DNA of 64,000 bases from Linyphia triangularis (taxonomy: Eukaryota; Arthropoda; Arachnida; Araneae; Linyphiidae): assembly GCA_963978545.1 (NCBI GenBank), contig OZ021721.1:101288366-101352365 (forward strand). The letters run 5' to 3'. Each line of letters begins with the position of its first letter. Position 1 is the stretch's first letter. This document shows, one piece after another, positions 24,276 to 36,329 of this stretch. The position numbers were made by a program, and so were the translations under genes. The notes under the pieces were generated by a model, which saw only the letters and a list, made by a program, of their open reading frames with translations, searched no databases and was not told the origin of the DNA.

Positions 24276-24376
24276 CTATTTAAAATGTTAACGTGCGGAA
24301 CCCACACATCGTCACTACTGACACGTATGTATCTTAGTGTGTCGCTTTCAAACTCAAGGCGTTCGTCTGACCATAT
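24276..24376 (-). CDS. Cys-loop channel exon C: loop A region
   Basis: A 101-bp exon with acceptor gttttttag and donor GTAAAT. It reads IWSDERLEFESDTLRYIRV then SSDDVWVPHVNILN. This matches the family pattern W.D.RL.W followed by loop A, W.PD..L.N, with His in place of the usual Asp. It enters in phase 0 and leaves in phase 2. The homologous insect nicotinic exon is about the same size. It is well supported despite its length because both splice phases and both motifs fit. Confidence 0.85.
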
Positions 24377-24914
24377 CTAAAAAACAGACAAAAATTATAG
24401 ATAAAACTCCCTCGAAAATCTTTTTGCGATTGACTTATCTTTTATTTCCAAGAAAAGCTTAAAAAGAAACCAAGAAAATGATCCCCCTCCCCCTCTCCTT
24501 TCACTTAGTATTTTTTATCAAGATGTGCTATTTACAATAATATATTTTTTGTTTTGAATAAAAATGTTACATATTTTCCCTTGATAGTGCACAATTAAAT
24601 TTTAAAATAAACGTTTCCTCAAAATGTTATCTAGTGTAATACACGATATTTTTTTCACTAGTTCTTAGTTAGTGTTACAAATGATATCCTAGTGTCTTAA
24701 CAGCACGATCATTGATGTTTATTTTTAGTCCCAAATCAGATATTGGTATCCATGTAAAGTTGCAGTTTAGCTCTTTCCTCCAATTCAAACATTGTATGTT
24801 CCTTCCTTATAACAATTTATTGGTTAATGTTTGAAAAAGGTCTGCATGAACATTTTCCTGTGAGTTTTGAATCTTATATTTGATTATTTGAACTGATTTA
24901 AAAATATTACTTAC

Positions 24915-24959
24915 TGTGACTAGAATTCCTTCCAAAATGAATTGTCCTTTACATTCATC
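24915..24959 (-). CDS. Cys-loop channel exon B: 45-bp micro-exon
   Basis: Exactly 45 bases lie between the acceptor tttacag and the donor GTAAGT, encoding DECKGQFILEGILVT in phase 0-0. Nicotinic receptor genes characteristically have a 45-bp exon at this point (for example NLKNQIMTTNVWLEQ-like in insects). The loop-D tryptophan of that segment is replaced by Ile here. Size, phase and position are strong evidence; sequence similarity alone would be weak. Confidence 0.75.
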
Positions 24960-25148
24960 CTGTAAAGTATTTAATACAAAAATTAACGTTAATATCTAAA
25001 ATTACACAAACTTTCTCTACCATTAGATGATAAGTAAACAGTGCTAAGGGAGAAGAGTATGCCTTTAAAATAAAATAAAATTTTCAATATATTTCAGATT
25101 GATTTACTTGAAACTTAACCAAATGTTTTGAGAAAGTATAAAATGAGC

Positions 25149-25446
<298 letters not shown>

Positions 25447-25449
25447 TAG

Positions 25450-27200
25450 TTACATGAATTAAAGAATTAAAATCTTGTAGAAATTTCGAAAAAAACAACA
25501 AATATTTTATTTATAGTTGGAAAATCTAAATGTAGGTGGCAGCACGATTTTTATTAAGTTGAAGCTTGTTTTGTAGTAGGACTGGGAAAGAATTCGTTGT
25601 TATAGGAATAAACATAATATGATTATAATATGATTATAACATAAATTGATGATATATATTAACATTGATTGATTATATGTATGACTAACATTGATTATGG
25701 GTGGATTTTTTCCAATAGATCAAAATAAGATTTTATAATTTAAAATAAAAATTTAAGCTGATTATTTATTTAATGACCAAATTTGTTATATGGATGGATG
25801 AACCTAGAATAATATTTCACCATTTCACCAGATTACGAGTGGTATTCTTATAGCAACATACTTTATTTGAATTTTTTTAAAGTAGCAACTGCAAGAAATT
25901 GTTATTTGGGTGACACTACTAATTATTGATTTACTGTTTTAAAAAAAGCTCATAGACGTATTTCTTTTCATAGTATAGAGGTTATAGAATGTATAAACGA
26001 AATATACGAAGAAAATAATCTATGTACATTTTCAAAGTTTAAAAAAAAAAAAAATAAGACACCCTCTCATTGTGTTCTATTTGATGAGGGGAAAAAATTC
26101 ACAATTTTGTTTATTAAAATAAAATGATATTTAGAGGTTGCTACCAGCTCTGCAAAATCTGACAAATTTAGCTTTACGCAAGCATTACAATTAATGTGTT
26201 TCATGTATTTATTAGAATATTTAATAGTTCAGCCAGTATAGTCATTGAATCATTATATATATTATGCTTCAAGTAGCTTATATGAATTTTAGTTCAAGTA
26301 GCTCGTAGCAATTTAGAAGTAAAGTAACAATTTTAACTTAAGAAATAAGATTTGAAAAAGTACAAACAGTTGATGTTTTGAAAACATTTCTTTAATTGAT
26401 GGACTGAAACAATCATTACTTTAATTTTTTCTTCTTTTTAATTTCAATAATTGCCGACCTTGTTTTTGTAATTAAAAAAACTACACCATACTCAGTAAAA
26501 TTGCATGAACTGTAACCATTTAACTGTTTCCTTAACTGTAAATGCAACTATTTCATTGTTTATGTTTACTTTCTTCTGATGCAACTGCATATGGATTTTT
26601 TGTGCTTACTAATAATTTTAACCAGCTGCTGTTCATTGAAACTGGTGTCATACTGATGTATTTTAATCTTTCTCTCTATATGTGAGATTAGTTTAAATTA
26701 TCTACAAGTTTTCTAAATCAAACATTTCATCATGGCAACACTTCATTGTTTTCAATGATAAAACCAAATACAATAAAAAAAACAATGATATGCCTCTTAT
26801 GCCAAATATCATCCTCACCGAATCATAGAAAACTTCCATCCAAAAGGAAAACCATCTCTCTATTTTTTCATTTCAAGCAGATTTTGAAGAAAAACATTAA
26901 AAATGCTTGTCATTCAACAGCTATACATGTCATGAAGATGTAGGCTAAAGTAAGATTACCAATGAAATTAAAACAACTTGTAGTTGCTGTACTTGTAGTT
27001 AGTGTGTACTGGTACATCAGGGTTCGTACTCTTTGGGCGAAAAATAAATGTATAGTTTAAAATGGAAAACTTGACTTTTTTTCATGATAGTGGTAGTTTA
27101 AAATGCCGGTAGCAACTCCTAAGTTTTATTTAAACTTCCCAAAATTTCTACACATGTGATTTCTTACCAAAAGGAAACATTTGAAAGGGTGTCCTCGAAA
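25450..27200. other. Channel-gene intron DNA, no feature seen
   Basis: AT-rich; small frames such as 26746-26943 carry no recognisable motif. Confidence 0.5.
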
Positions 27201-27211
27201 AAAAATTAATA

Positions 27212-27429
<218 letters not shown>

Positions 27430-27516
27430 ATATTTTAAAGAAAGATTGTCAGCCCATCAAATAGATCTTTAGTATGACAAAAAAAAAATTTCAAGTTGTC
27501 TCATTTATATTATTAA

Positions 27517-28239
27517 GGCGTCTTCTCACTTTAGGCACATCGAAAATAGGCTATTTTCGCGATTTTTTTTCGAGGATTTTTGCAAACAATTATGGGATAA
27601 AATGGATCCTATATAATAAACACATCTTTCAAGTACAAGAAAATTTTTATTTTTTAATTTTTTTGAACAATTATTATAATAAAACAGTAGCATCGATAAA
27701 CCCGTGTAGAAATGTAATGTTCGTGGCTTGTTGATGAAATTTCGGAAACTGTCCGGCCGATTGTCATGAAATTTGAATGACATATTCTTCATAGTTATGG
27801 CTATAGCGCATATCATCAGATTTTTGATATTCGCGAAAATAACAAAATGGCGCGAATTTTTTTTCGAAAAAGTAAAAAAAAAAAAAAAACGCGTTTTTTT
27901 GCAGTTTTTTGTAAAAAAAAAATACTTCAAATCAAAATTTCAAAAATCTGATGATATGCGCTATAGCCATAACTATGAAGAATATGTCATTCAAATTTCA
28001 TGACAATCGGCCGGATAGTTTCCGAAATTTCATCAACAAGCCATTTCTACACGGGTTTTTCGATGCTACTGTTTTATTATAATAATTGTTCAAAAAAATT
28101 AAAAAATAAAAATTTTCTTGTACTTGAAAGATGTGTTTATTATATAGGATCCATTTTATCCCATAATTGTTTGCAAAAATCCTCGAAAAAAAATCGCGAA
28201 AATAGCCTATTTTCGATGTGCCTAAAGTGAGAAGACGCC
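27517..28239. mobile_element. 723-bp near-perfect palindrome flanked by TTAA
   Basis: The left arm begins GGCGTCTTCTCACTTTAGGC and the right arm ends with its complement. The arms are about 350 bp each and meet near 27870-27900. TTAA lies at 27513-27516 and 28240-28243, a 4-bp TTAA target duplication as made by piggyBac, Kolobok or Sola3-type transposases. The frames at 27526-27930 (minus) and 28000-28230 (plus) are the same arm read twice and are not genes. RNA from it would form a very long hairpin. Confidence 0.85.
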
Positions 28240-28249
28240 TTAAGTTTTA

Positions 28250-29460
28250 GCATTTTAGGAATTCCAATAAACACGAACTGACAAAATTGCGTTCGAAACA
28301 TAGAAGAAGTTATTGCAGCTATGCTAAATTTTCCATAAAAATATAATTTTCCTGCAATGGGGAAGTCGCATGATTTTCAAACAATTTTGAAAACAATAGT
28401 TCCGTTTAAAATATGCATAATGGTACCATCTCCACAGTTTGAAAAAGATCAATTTATATTATTTAAATTAACTTTTGAATGACCCTGGTGTCACTTCTTT
28501 TTTTGACACTTGTTTTCTTTTTTTTTTGACACTTGTTTAATTGTGAAAAAAATTGCGAGTCTTGTTCAAAAATTAAAGAAAAAACGTATACAACGTGGTA
28601 ACCTTAAGACCAACAAAATATTATTAGACCTCAGAAAAACATATGAATGATAACAAAAAATAAAGGAAATTCTATAATTTAAAAATCCCTAATCTTTGAA
28701 TTTTAACTCCTCCTGTTTCTGCCCCCACAAAGGTTGGATTTCTTACCGAAAATGATATCATACTGATAGAATCTACTCTTGGAAGGTGATCCGATTGTGC
28801 TATTTAAATCCTTGGTCTAATGGCAGGATAAATTTGCAGGCAATATTAAAAAAAAAGATTAAATTAAAACTTTCGTAATGAATATTTTAAATATTAACGT
28901 GTGGAGTTATAGATTATCCAAGCAATAGCTTCATTCAATGCACTAGACACAACGTGAAGTTAGCTCCGAATCGGGAGGCTCGCGCATCCTGACGTCACCG
29001 GTCAACAGGGCTGTTTTCGGTCTCGTGATGTTGTTCACGGTTTCGCTCATATTTAATTGCATTTTTCATATTTATTGGAACGTTTTTTGAACATTTTGAT
29101 TGCATATTCAGAACCTACATAAATTTTTCTCTCAGAAAAATATAATATTACGGCATTTTGGGTATAGCGCAATTTCAGAATAAGGAGAAGGTTTCTAAGA
29201 TTATAAACACGCAAGAAATAGAAAATTGATAATTTTGAAATTAGATTGTGAAAACGAGGAGTATCGAGTCCCCTTAACTACTGTTGACTCTCTTTATAGA
29301 CTAGGTTACAGTTAAGTATGCTTTCCTGACCTATTTTTAGGACATTTATTTTGTGTAAATTACAACTTGAAAATAACTTTTAGTACCCCATTTTTAATTG
29401 CTTTATAGCATTTTATTTGAGTCGCCAAGATAAAAGTCAACCATGGTATTTTTATTGCAA
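28250..29460. other. Channel-gene intron DNA, no gene
   Basis: A tandem ttttttgacacttgttt pair at about 28499-28538 and one exon-like frame (28747-28816, listed among the rejected items). Otherwise nothing supported. Confidence 0.45.
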
Positions 29461-29504
29461 TAAAGTAAATCAATGTTAATTAATGTCTGTGTTTTTTTAC
29501 CAAT

Positions 29505-30190
29505 ATTATACATAGGGTCATGGAAGTATAGCATTTGGTCAAAAAAAAATCGATTTTTTTTTGCATTTCTCCACATTTTGGAACACCCTTATTTCAAAAA
29601 AGTGATATATAAAAAATGTCTGTCTGTATGTGTGTCTGTGGTCAGCATAACTCCCGAACAAATTGACCTACGATGTTCAAATTTGGTATGCGGGTTGCTT
29701 GTGGCCATTGCACCTACCATTAAGGTTTTCGTCAAAATCGCGCATGCTCATAAGGTAGCTGCCATTGAAAAAATCATGTTTTCAATGATTGCTAAAAAAC
29801 GGCTCCAATGATTTTGATAAAAGGTGTTCTAAACATTCCCACCTCCGAAATTCCCTAAAAATGCTTTAATGGCGTAAAAAGTTGAAAAACGAATGCCTTC
29901 AAAACATAGTTCTCTTTTCTTGAGCATACCTCCTCAACGATCGTCTTTTTTCTTCCCTCAGTTTCACTTATAATAATGGATAATATAAGGATTATCGAAA
30001 AGTATATAAAATCAGAATCTTGGCGATGTTTTTTTTTTTTTTTTTTTTTTTTAAGGAAGACACATACAAGAATTATCGCAAAAAACAATATCGCCATGCT
30101 GGCCTGTAATTGAAAGTTGTGCGATGTTCCACACTCCAAGTTTTCAACATAGTGCATTATGGGATCTATTTCTGATTTTGGTACAGATGT
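29505..30190. repeat. Second copy of the 15040-15420 repeat and its continuation
   Basis: Blocks CTCCCGAACAAATTGAC, TTCAAATTTGGT, GTGGCCATTG, CGTCAAAATCGCGCATG and AAGGTAGCTGCCATTG occur here in the same order as at 15185-15310. The downstream part (GAAAAACGAATGCCTTCAA, TTATCGCAAAAAA) matches 15445-15690. No coding motif. Confidence 0.65.
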
Positions 30191-30766
30191 ATGATTGGGA
30201 ACAGGTTATTTTCGATAACTTTATCTGGAGTTAAAATAAAAAAGCTTAACTCGTTTATGGTTGCTATTTAACTATCTATAGAAGTTAAGAAGTTACAAAT
30301 TGACAGTATTTATCTTTTAAATAAATTCTAAATTTTGTTTTGATATTTTGACATTTTAGTTGATAAAAATTGGAAATGTTGCATAAGATAGTTGTATTTA
30401 TTACGAATTTCCATTACACAATTCTCATTATATTGTTCACAAATCTCCCACAGGTAAAAAAATCACCAAAGTCAACGTACTAAAATTGTAACCCCATCGA
30501 TAATACTATTTAAAATTTCCAAGTTGTGCATAATATATGTATGTGATCTTTGGTTTTCACGGCTAAGAAATATTTTTTATATTATAAAAATGTTAATCAT
30601 ACATGAAGAATTCTATAGTGTGTGATCTAACATTGATTCAAGATATACAGTGATGTTTAAAACTATTTTCAAAAATACAATAAATAAACCTGATTGATCA
30701 AATGATAATCTTTGTGTGTTTAAAAAGAATATTGTCAGAAAAATGTAATATAAGCAAACTACTTAC

Positions 30767-30882
30767 CAAACCTCTAATACGCAAAACGGATAACCAAATA
30801 TCGCCGTTAAGCGGTTTCCTTTGAGAAAGCATAGGAGAGAGAGTCTTATCATAACCTCTCAAAAGCCTCTGCTTTATTGAGT
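30767..30882 (-). CDS. Cys-loop channel exon A: N-terminal helix and first strand
   Basis: The exon ends with a clean donor (TTTG then GTAAGT) and reads SIKQRLLRGYDKTLSP, the N-terminal helix pattern LL..YDK...P of nicotinic receptors. It continues through GDIWLSVLRIRGL, equivalent to the strand before exon B. The likely acceptor is GGGGAAG just before 30882, giving phase 1. That acceptor is weak and directly abuts the end of a repeat at 30887, so the 5' boundary is the least certain in the gene. An in-frame ATG in the repeat end (30898) could also serve as a start, but would leave no signal peptide. No signal-peptide exon was found upstream. Confidence 0.75.
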
Positions 30883-30886
30883 CTTC

Positions 30887-31375
30887 CCCAGATAGCATGC
30901 AAGGTTACGAAAACCTTGTCATATACTTGTCATTAGACTTTCGTGATAAGGTTACAATGTAACCCAACGGCAAGCTTATGAAAACCTTTTCATATACTTG
31001 TCAGCGACAACGTTGACGGTAACCTAACATCGCAAGCTTACGAAAACCTTGTCATATACTTGTCATTAGACTTTCGTGATAAGGTTACAATGTAACCCAA
31101 CGGCAAGCTTATGAAAACCTTTTCATATACTTGTCAGCGACAACCTTGACGTTAACCTAACATTGCAAGCAAACGAAAACCTTTTCATATACTTGTCATG
31201 ACAAGGTTGCAGGGTATCCCCTATGACAAGGATTTGAAAAGGATAAAGAGAAAAGCTTTCTTTTTAACCTATTATGAAAAGCTTTTGTAAAGGTTGGCAG
31301 TGAAAGGTTTTTAAAAGGCTTTCAAAGTAAACCCAAAATTGCTAAGACGTGTCTGGCAACAAGTTTTTAAAAACA
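30887..31375. repeat. AAGGTT/CTTGTC palindromic repeat, locus 2, abutting exon A
   Basis: Starts CCCAGATAGCATGCAAGG and consists of complementary words (GAAAACCTTGTCATATACTT, ACAAGGTT, CTTTCGTGATAAGGTTAC). A 133-bp internal unit is repeated twice (from 30903 and 31036). The CCCAGATAGCA end equals the complement of the right end of the 38375-38755 copy, marking a real element terminus. It lies 5-6 bases from the 5' edge of channel exon A. Confidence 0.7.
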
Positions 31376-31379
31376 AGCC

Positions 31380-33370
31380 TCCATTTCTTCGATTGAGAGG
31401 GATCTCTTTTCGCCTTTTACTCGTTGTACGAGTCAGTAAGTGTGTTATTTCGTAGTGGTATTGATTTTTTTATATATTACTACTATAATATTATTAAAAT
31501 TAAAACGAAATGTTTTATCAATGTATCATATTCGTAAGAAAATAGGCTTAATCTGTTATTTATACTTAGTACGCAATCTAAAAAGCGGCAACTAAATTAT
31601 CACTTTTGTGGTTTTGGGGGGGGGGGGGGGGAGCTGTAGAATTTGTCATGGGAATTATTTCTGAAAGAATTTTCTTATTAGTTTTTCAAAAAATGAATTC
31701 CTTTTTCTCATTCTGTATAATGGTTTGCTGTAATTCCCCAATCGCTAATTGCGCGTGGCACAAGTTTCCTAAATTTTTTTGTTTAATTAAAATATTAATG
31801 TGCGGCCGATGTTTGAGGACACCAGTAGCTCGAACCAAGATCTTTGCCTTGTAAATAACAGTAACCACCGTTGAAATCAAATTGGAAAAGCTTGTTTTTG
31901 AACTCAAACATTTGGCAAATTGTTTTTGTGGGAGTTTTTGTCCTCATCATTAAGTAAATAACATATATTAGGCTGTATATTGCAATCCCAATATCAAAAA
32001 TGTTCGTATACAACAAAATCTTTTTATGGAAAAATCATGTATATTGAGTTGGGAGACTACAAAAGTTTTCAAAATCACAAAATGTTGCCTCTGGCTGGAA
32101 TCTAGGCTGTTACCCCCAATTTATCACCAAAATATATGGCATGTGTATTAACCCCTTGACATACAAATAAAATGCGCTTACAAATAAATGTGGATGGTTT
32201 CAGAAATCACTGCTATACCAAAGATACTATAATAACCCTTCGGGTTAAAGATGGCAAGCTTCCATAGAGATAATGTAAAATACTTGAGAGCACATGACGT
32301 CATTGCAGGGTTTCTACATTGGCAAGCTTATCGCTCTTTTTGGTTTCACTTGGCGATTACATTTTATGGTTTCCCAGAAATCTTTTATCCAAAAAAAGAA
32401 CAAATCTGCCTAGTTCATTAAACTTTCACTTAAAAAATTTACACACCCAACCAAATTTTTTTTAATTTATATTTTTAACTAAAATAATTGAATACTTTTT
32501 TAAACAATATTAATATTATACTGAACCACTACAGCAAAAGTTCCATCCTGTAATGCAATACGAATCCTAATATTAGATTTGGGGTTTTTACATCATATTC
32601 CAATATTGGTGAACTTTTAGTAAGTTTTCGTAAGAAATATGAACATCAAGAATTAACAAAATTACTAATTACAAAATTATTGAAACACATTCTAGAAGAA
32701 AATGATTTCGATAAAGTTTCCATGCATTCTTCGAAGCAGTACATTAGGAAACTAAAAAATATCTAGTTATTGAGTGCAAGAATTTAAAAATGACTTGCAA
32801 CTACAAAAACCAATATCATTTAGCATGTACTAGTTTAGAAGAATTTACTAACAGTTGACAATAATCATTTAGCTTTATTAATTCATAAAATAAAAAACCG
32901 CAATGGTAATTGAGATTGGCGTCAAATTTCAAAAAATCATAATAAACACATAATAATTGCGTGCATTTATGCAACTAACAAATGATAAACATTCTTTTAA
33001 GCGATGTCAAAGTAATAAAAAAAGAAAAGTTCATGAAAAAAGCAACTATATTTAACATAAAAACTTGCCTGCTGAATGAGACGAAAATATAAAAACAAAC
33101 GATTAAGAACACTAACCATCAAGTTTCATTACAACCATCAACACTGCAAAAAATATCCTGTTAAAATTCTCTTTGGAAAATTCTATAATCTTCAGAACAT
33201 TACCGCAATTTATTGTGCACAAAAGCGAACAATTTGAACAAACTTGAATAAATAATATGTTACTTTGCAAAGTAGAATCCTTCATTTTTGTTCTGCTATT
33301 TAAATCTCCCACGAATTCGATGAAATAAATCTTGTTTGTTTAAAAAGCACGATCGCCAAAGTAAGAGCAA
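31380..33370. other. AT-rich DNA, no supported gene
   Basis: Includes a G run at 31618-31631. Short frames at 31606-32016 show no motif. I found no signal-peptide exon for the channel gene here. A donor-like CAGTAAGT at 31433 is isolated. Confidence 0.4.
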
Positions 33371-33380
33371 AGCTCTGCGC

Positions 33381-33626
33381 ATGTCTGGAAATTGGAGCAA
33401 TTTGGCGAAAGTTTTGTGCTCTCAACTTGGAAAATCCGCGAGATGGCAGCACTTACGTATCGGTGAAGCTTGCCTTCTTATAGTTTTAAGTTCTTTGGCT
33501 ATACTGACTACCGCTTTCATTGCGCTTCTTTCTGTTTACTTGTTTGCTGATACGATTTTTTTATCGGTACTATTGAGAGGGAGAAAGCATCTTCAACAGT
33601 CTAAACAAAACAGCATCGATGCATGA
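33381..33626 (+). CDS. Small hypothetical membrane protein, 81 codons
   Basis: From the ATG at 33381 the frame codes for 81 residues starting MSGNWSNLAKVLCSQLGKSA. It has a basic stretch, one long hydrophobic segment at about residues 31-55 (LLIVLSSLAILTTAFIALL) and a polar tail RGRKHLQQSKQNS. Codon choice is less AT-biased than the surrounding DNA. That composition, a clear membrane segment and a proper stop make it more gene-like than its neighbours, but no family is recognised. A frame also runs upstream to about 33336 without an ATG, so it could equally be part of a spliced exon. Confidence 0.35.
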   Translation: MSGNWSNLAKVLCSQLGKSARWQHLRIGEACLLIVLSSLAILTTAFIALLSVYLFADTIFLSVLLRGRKHLQQSKQNSIDA

Positions 33627-33680
33627 CAGAAACAGATAATCTATTAATATAATGCCCAATGTTCATCAAAGCCAGTTCTT

Positions 33681-33745
33681 GACATCTCGGAGACGTGAAA
33701 TTCTACAATGGCACATGAAATGAATGACGTCTCCGAGATGTGATT
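33681..33745. repeat. Short hairpin with perfect 15-bp stem
   Basis: ACATCTCGGAGACGT is followed after about 30 bases by ACGTCTCCGAGATGT. It lies about 55 bp after the stop of the small membrane-protein frame. It could be a transcript hairpin or a miniature element. Confidence 0.6.
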
Positions 33746-34301
33746 GTATGTCAAGGTTTTGAGTTCGGGGATTTTAAATAAGTAAACAATGTCTTGTGCT
33801 TTAATTTATTGTACTTAACCTTTGTTGCCAACTATATATATAGCACGTCCATAAATTTCCCATTTTGCATCCTTTTTCCTTTTCTATTTATTGCTATTCT
33901 TGAGCTGCTTTTTGCGTATCCACTTTCAATTGTTAAGAGCTATATTTGTACCTAAAAAGTGTGTTGACAAAATTTGGGTACTATTTCCAGATAAAAACTG
34001 GCGAATTGAAGCTCTAACTCATCCAAACAACCTTCAGATAATTTATCATTCCTGTTAAAAATCATTATAGGGTTTGCAACCCTATAACAAACTGTTAACA
34101 TTGCTTGCAATACATTTACACATCATTTAAACATGTAAACATTTGGGCTTAGCGCCAACTGGTACATAGTTAAAGGAAGGCCAAATTTATTTTGTGTTGC
34201 TCATCATTTTTACTTTTTTAGAATGTTCAATAAGGAAACTGCCAGCTTGTGAAAAATTGTAAGTAAATTAGAGAATATCATTTGGTCCATTAGTTTGTTT
34301 A

Positions 34302-34556
34302 AAAATTATGGTACTTTTCCGTTAAAGGGAGCTGTTGGCCATTTGTCTATTTTGTGTTTGGTGTTTGATTTGGGTTAAAAAATTTAACCATTTCAAAAAC
34401 AAATTCAAACAAAAATTAACCATTTTAAAAGTTTTATCACAAAAATGTTTAAAAATTTTCATTGAAAAGTACCATAATTTTTTTTTTAAAAATCAAACAC
34501 CAAACATATAATAGGCAAATGGTCAATGGTGCCCTTTAACAGAAAAGTACTAAAAT
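34302..34556. mobile_element. Fold-back MITE
   Basis: The left arm (AATTATGGTACTTTTCCGTT, AAAGGGAGC, GGCCATTTGTCTATT, GTTTGGTGTTTGATTT) pairs with the right arm in reverse order. A second, inner complementarity (ATTAACCATTTTAAAA) adds to the fold. No coding content. Confidence 0.65.
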
Positions 34557-34559
34557 TAT

Positions 34560-36120
34560 AATTTAAGCTCATTTTCAATCAATAACACTAATATTTTTTG
34601 GAAAATTAAATTAATCTTTTGTATGATGATTTTTATTTAATTTACTTCTTAACCTCATAGACTAGACTCCTTCCTAACAAAGCGGAAGGGAAGGTAGGAT
34701 ATAATAATAAAAACTGAATGGGCTAAAGCAGGGGTTCTCCAACTTTTAACATTACGATCCACTTTTAAGAACCCTAATGTATAGCAACCCTCTTCTTCCT
34801 CTGTCAATATAATTTTTTGGAAGATAAGCAGCTCACATTTTTTCGAAAAAAGGTTTTATAGGATCCAAAAGGAACTTGTAAAGAAAAAATGTTTCATATT
34901 AAATATAATTTTGCTAGAAATATTTTCTAATAAGGTCTGTGTGAAAGACTTGCCACCCTCGGTTTGGAAAGTGCAACGATAATGTTTTATAAATAATACT
35001 TGCTTCGTTATAATACGTGTTATTTGGATATTCTCCAAATTAAAAGAAATTAGCCAAGTAACATGTATTTCAAAAGTTGGAAGTGAATAATATTTTATCA
35101 TATTTGGTACAATTCCATTATAGTGACCCTGATTGTCACCAAATGTAGAAAAATTACAACTACCATATGAAATTGATATTGAATTAAAAAAAAATTATGT
35201 TTTCCAGTGTGCTAAAAATATATTTTCTGATTACAAATTGTATGTTTAGTAAAAATGGAGGATACTAAAGAAAAAAAAATTATATGTATATATATAGAGA
35301 TAGAATATTTCTCTATGTAAAAAACTGATAGTTTTGGTCTTGAAATTACACCTGAATGATTCAATTTAATTTGATATATCAATTAATTTTAATTAAATAT
35401 TTTAAAACTATTTAATATTATAGCTATCATTTAATAAATGGTGTAGTCAGTTTAGGCATTCCAAATTTGGTGCATGTGGATTGCCCAAATTAGATTTGGG
35501 GGACACTAGCAAGGAGTGAATTTGACCTTGGTAATTTGAATAACAAAAGGCAAACTCATAGCTCTAGTTTCACTAGTTTGAGCCTAAAACTATATCAAAC
35601 ACTTAAAGGAATAATGGAAGCTGCAGCATGTTAAACTTTTTGAGACCGCAATGAACTTATGTTGGCGTAGAATGCTGATAGTTCGGTTGTTGATATCTCG
35701 TTATCTACTTGGAATTCAAAACTATAAGGTGTAAGATATTTTTAAATATATATATACAATAAGAGAATCAATAACTTATTAAAAAACTAAACTAAATGTA
35801 TATTTGTTTATCTTCTCGAATACAATTTCAGTTTAATTTATAGCAAATATTCTTTTCAAATTTTGTTTAAGTACGTTTTCTAATATTTTTTTAGAAATCT
35901 CTGCATTCTATGACTCAGCATTCTATGACTGCAAGATACTACTACACAACTGAGAGCTATCTGCTGAAGTTTTAGGTAAGCTTCTTATTTTAACTTTTGT
36001 AAGTTTGCATACTTAAAAAAAAAATTCACTGATCAAAGGCACCTATACTTTCACCTAAAATGTGCTTACATCTTTTGTAATTAAAATGCCACGTTTTGCC
36101 GACATTCTAATCATGACCTT
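34560..36120. other. AT-rich DNA, no gene
   Basis: No motif, no inverted ends recognised. Confidence 0.5.
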
Positions 36121-36134
36121 CCATCCTTTTTAAG

Positions 36135-36314
36135 GCTGACCAAACGGTATAGTGGTTAGCTTGCTAGCTTCTAGACCGCGAGGTTGCGTGTTCGAGTCCC
36201 GTGTTGGCATGGGTGTTTGTAAATGTATGTTGGCTTGTCTAATGACAAATGTTTCGGCGCATTATAGCCCTCGTGTTGCTGACGGCGCCAGATAATCTGA
36301 AACCAACCAACCAA
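36135..36314 (+). mobile_element. tRNA-derived SINE, copy 3
   Basis: Full family structure: GACCAAACGGTATAGTGG, B-box TGTTCGAGTCCCG (one change from the other copies), common body and an (AACC)n-like tail. Flanking duplication CCATCCTTTTTAAG / CCATCCTTTTAAG at 36121-36134 and 36315-36327. Confidence 0.9.
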
Positions 36315-36329
36315 CCATCCTTTTAAGCT

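Noticed and set aside
27526..27930. 134-codon minus frame and its plus-strand mirror at 28000-28230
   Set aside because: Both are the same arm of the TTAA palindrome.
28747..28816. Exon-like 70-bp frame on the minus strand with acceptor and donor (TKDLNSTIGSPSK...)
   Set aside because: Channel exons A and B join perfectly in phase and by homology without it; including 70 bp would break the frame. Probably a cryptic exon.
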